From: CAZUVQ01 sp964623915
GTDB lineage: Bacteria; Bacillota; Clostridia; UMGS1883; UMGS1540
Reading direction: 5' to 3'
NCBI GenBank assembly: GCA_964623915.1
Contig: CAZUVQ010000088.1
Span: forward strand, 1 to 6,701
Length of the DNA stretch: 6,701 nt
Shown: piece after piece, positions 5,248 to 6,701 of the stretch
Numbering within the stretch: the stretch's first letter is position 1
How the letters are laid out: each line of letters opens with the position of its first letter
Notes under the pieces: generated by a model
Databases searched by the model: none
Told to the model about the DNA's origin: nothing
Seen by the model: the letters and a program-made list of their open reading frames with translations, nothing else
Program-made: the position numbers and the translations under genes

Positions 5248-6522
5248 TCATTTTTTACATAGTGCTTCAAGTGAGCGCTGTGCAAGCATTGCATATCGTT
5301 CCTGTTTGTTTTTTATGGTTTCATTAAGGGGCGGCAAAATTCCAAAATTTGCGTTAATAGGCTGAAAATTCCCCACAGAGCCGCCTGCCAAATACGAAGT
5401 AATTGCACCCATAATGGTCTCTTTCGGAAGGCTTGGCTTTCTGCCGCTGGCAGAGTTGCCCGCAACAATTCCGCTCATTGCCGATTCAACATATCCTTCT
5501 ACGCCTGTTATTTGTCCGGCAAAGTATATGTTTGGGTAAGCTTTCATTGAAAAATCTTCATTTAGAAGCTTTGGCGCATCAAGAAAAAGATTTCTGTGCA
5601 TAACTCCGTAACGGACAAATTCAGCATTATGAAGTGCCGGTATCATAGAAAAAACCTTTTTCTGTTCACCGAATTTCAAATTTGTCTGGAAACCTACCAT
5701 ATTATAAAGTGTACCTTCCTTGTTGTCCTGCCGCAGCTGAATATTAACATACGGTCTTTTGCCCGTTTTGGGGTCAATTAGCCCAACAGGTTTAAGAGGA
5801 CCGAACTTTAATGTATCCCTTCCTCGCATAGCCATAATTTCTATCGGCATACAGCCTTCAAACACATTTGGTTTATCTATGCTCTCATGCAGTGGTGCTC
5901 TTTCCGCTGTAATCAGAGCATCATAAAAGGCGTTGTATTCGTCCTCCGTCATGGGGCAGTTGATGTAATCGTCTCCCCCTCTTTGGTACCGTGCGCCGAA
6001 AAAACTTCTTGAAAAATCAAGGCTGTCTTTTAATACTATTGGCGCGGCGGCATCATAAAAGCTTAAATAGCCGCCTGTAAGCTCTGCAATATCTCTGGCA
6101 AGCTCGCCTTCTACCAGAGGGCCGGGGGCTACAATTACTATTTCATCCCTTGGGATTTTTTTAATTTCTTCATTTATTACCTTTATATTGGAATGGTTTA
6201 TAATTCTTTTTGTTACGGCATCAGAAAAAAGCGTCCTGTCAACAGCCAATGCACCGCCTGCCGGAACATTTGTTTCATAAGCGGCTGCTAAGACAACCGA
6301 GCCGAAATGCTCCATTTCCTTTTTTAACAGACCGCCTGCACTTTCAATACGCATAGCCTTTAGCGAGTTTGAGCAGACAAGCTCACATAGACCATTGTAA
6401 CTGTGAGCAGGTGAATATTTTTTAGGTTTCATTTCAAAAAGGGTGACCTCTGCACCGTTGTTTGCTGCGGCATATGATGCCTCACAACCGGCAAGTCCTC
6501 CTCCTATAACAGTTATTTTCAT
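5248..6522 (-). CDS. trmFO: Methylenetetrahydrofolate--tRNA-(uracil-5-)-methyltransferase (FADH2-oxidizing) TrmFO
   Basis: Cytoplasmic flavoenzyme that makes m5U54 in the T-loop of tRNA, taking the carbon from 5,10-methylene-THF and the electrons through FAD. The 424-aa product is close to the family length (about 430-450). It has the N-terminal dinucleotide-binding motif VIGGGLAGCEA (G7, G9, G12), the family block ELVCSNSLKA with C50, VPAGGALAVDR (86-96), GCMPIEIMAMRGRDTLKFGPLKP with C224, and the C-terminal FAD block FAGQITGVEGYVESAMSG (334-351). C50 and C224 match the catalytic cysteines Cys53 and Cys226 known from the Bacillus subtilis enzyme. The start is ATG 6522, with AAGGGGG about 6 bases upstream; the frame extends to 6633, but the added residues run through a hairpin array and have no family likeness. 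TrmFO (old name Gid) is a housekeeping gene of Firmicutes, often next to topA. No link to the downstream resistance-type genes is evident. Confidence 0.97.
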   Translation of the reverse strand: MKITVIGGGLAGCEASYAAANNGAEVTLFEMKPKKYSPAHSYNGLCELVCSNSLKAMRIESAGGLLKKEMEHFGSVVLAAAYETNVPAGGALAVDRTLFSDAVTKRIINHSNIKVINEEIKKIPRDEIVIVAPGPLVEGELARDIAELTGGYLSFYDAAAPIVLKDSLDFSRSFFGARYQRGGDDYINCPMTEDEYNAFYDALITAERAPLHESIDKPNVFEGCMPIEIMAMRGRDTLKFGPLKPVGLIDPKTGKRPYVNIQLRQDNKEGTLYNMVGFQTNLKFGEQKKVFSMIPALHNAEFVRYGVMHRNLFLDAPKLLNEDFSMKAYPNIYFAGQITGVEGYVESAMSGIVAGNSASGRKPSLPKETIMGAITSYLAGGSVGNFQPINANFGILPPLNETIKNKQERYAMLAQRSLEALCKK

Positions 6523-6548
6523 AAATTTCCCCCTTATATTATTGACTG

Positions 6549-6606
6549 CTGAACAATTCAAAAACGCCGACGCCATGCGTTTTTTAGGCGTTTTTGAATT
6601 GTTCAG
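6549..6606. repeat. Hairpin 1 of a three-hairpin array: perfect 20-bp inverted repeat
   Basis: Arms 6549-6568 and 6587-6606 are exact reverse complements over 20 bp, with an 18-nt loop. The inner end AAAAACGCC/GGCGTTTTT has the A-rich/T-rich flanks of a bidirectional terminator. The loop contains an ACGCCATGCGT mini-palindrome and a T6 run, so a shorter alternative fold competes with the long stem. It lies 26 nt before the trmFO start codon. Confidence 0.85.
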
Positions 6607-6646
6607 GTGCAAGGCTTTTGAACAAAATAGCAAAAGAGCCTTGCAC
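6607..6646. repeat. Hairpin 2 of the array
   Basis: Left arm GTGCAAGGCTTTTG (6607-6620) pairs with CAAAAGAGCCTTGCAC (6631-6646) apart from a two-base bulge; the loop is 10 nt. It starts at the base directly after hairpin 1. On the plus strand it is followed by TTTATTTC, so it could end a rightward transcript. Confidence 0.8.
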
Positions 6647-6683
6647 TTTATTTCTGCTATCGTCGCCCGATAGCAGAAATAAA
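6647..6683. repeat. Hairpin 3 of the array: perfect 16-bp inverted repeat
   Basis: Arms TTTATTTCTGCTATCG (6647-6662) and its exact complement (6668-6683) flank a 5-nt loop. It begins at the base directly after hairpin 2. No poly-U run follows on either strand, so it is not a typical terminator by itself. Confidence 0.85.
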
Positions 6684-6701
6684 CAGGAAGTCAATCAATG
6701 C

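Noticed and set aside
5126..5251. Longer form of the secreted protein starting at ATG 5251, overlapping the trmFO stop
   Set aside because: It would put 42 residues before a well-formed signal peptide and cross the promoter/operator region. ATG 5125 has an ideal AGGAGG site.
6531..6597. trmFO promoter TTGAAT, 17 bp, TATAAG on the minus strand
   Set aside because: Transcription would begin within a few bases of the ATG and exclude the Shine-Dalgarno sequence, so it is unlikely to serve trmFO.
6523..6633. 37-residue N-terminal extension of TrmFO
   Set aside because: The added codons translate hairpins 1 and part of 2. The family begins directly at the GxGxxG strand, and AAGGGGG precedes ATG 6522.
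6657..6701. End of an upstream minus-strand gene (14 codons, ALIDFLFISAIGRR, then TAG)
   Set aside because: An open frame this short at the window edge is expected by chance. The stop lies in hairpin 3 and there is nothing to identify a protein.

Overview
The window is AT-rich, with Shine-Dalgarno sequences of the AGGAGG type before most genes. It carries TrmFO, the folate/FAD-dependent tRNA methyltransferase typical of Gram-positive bacteria. This points to a low-GC Firmicute, most likely a member of the Clostridia, but I cannot name the genus. All six genes I support lie on the minus strand and are transcribed from right to left.

Right end (6523-6701): an untranslated stretch made almost entirely of three different hairpins set end to end with no spacing. 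Next comes trmFO (6522-5248), which methylates U54 of tRNA to m5U. A 122-bp gap follows. It holds a TATAAT element overlapping a 10-bp inverted repeat, a plausible promoter and operator for the genes downstream.

Main cluster (5125-341): five collinear genes. They encode a secreted acidic protein of unknown function, a BcrA-like ABC ATPase, a six-helix ABC-2 type permease, a membrane histidine kinase with an extracytoplasmic sensor loop, and an OmpR-family response regulator. The last four are packed tightly (14-bp overlap, 10-bp gap, and a 12 to 15-bp gap) and should be one transcript. The ATPase has Glu where most ABC proteins have the Q-loop Gln, a variant known from lantibiotic/bacitracin immunity transporters. 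The natural reading is a cell-envelope stress or antimicrobial-peptide resistance module: the kinase senses an external cue, the regulator changes transcription, the transporter removes or counters the agent, and the exported protein acts outside. The last step is inference.

Left end (1-340): no gene. It contains a good rightward promoter (TTGATT, 17 bp, TGGTATAAT), a GGGGG/CCCCC inverted repeat that can serve as the operon terminator on the minus strand, and a set of tandem ACAG(T/A)TAA repeats before a leftward TATAAT. A short RNA from this spot is possible.

Several starts were corrected. The response regulator has no ATG, GTG or TTG at its true N-terminus and must start at ATC or ATT, unless the sequence has an error. 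The ATPase starts at TTG.
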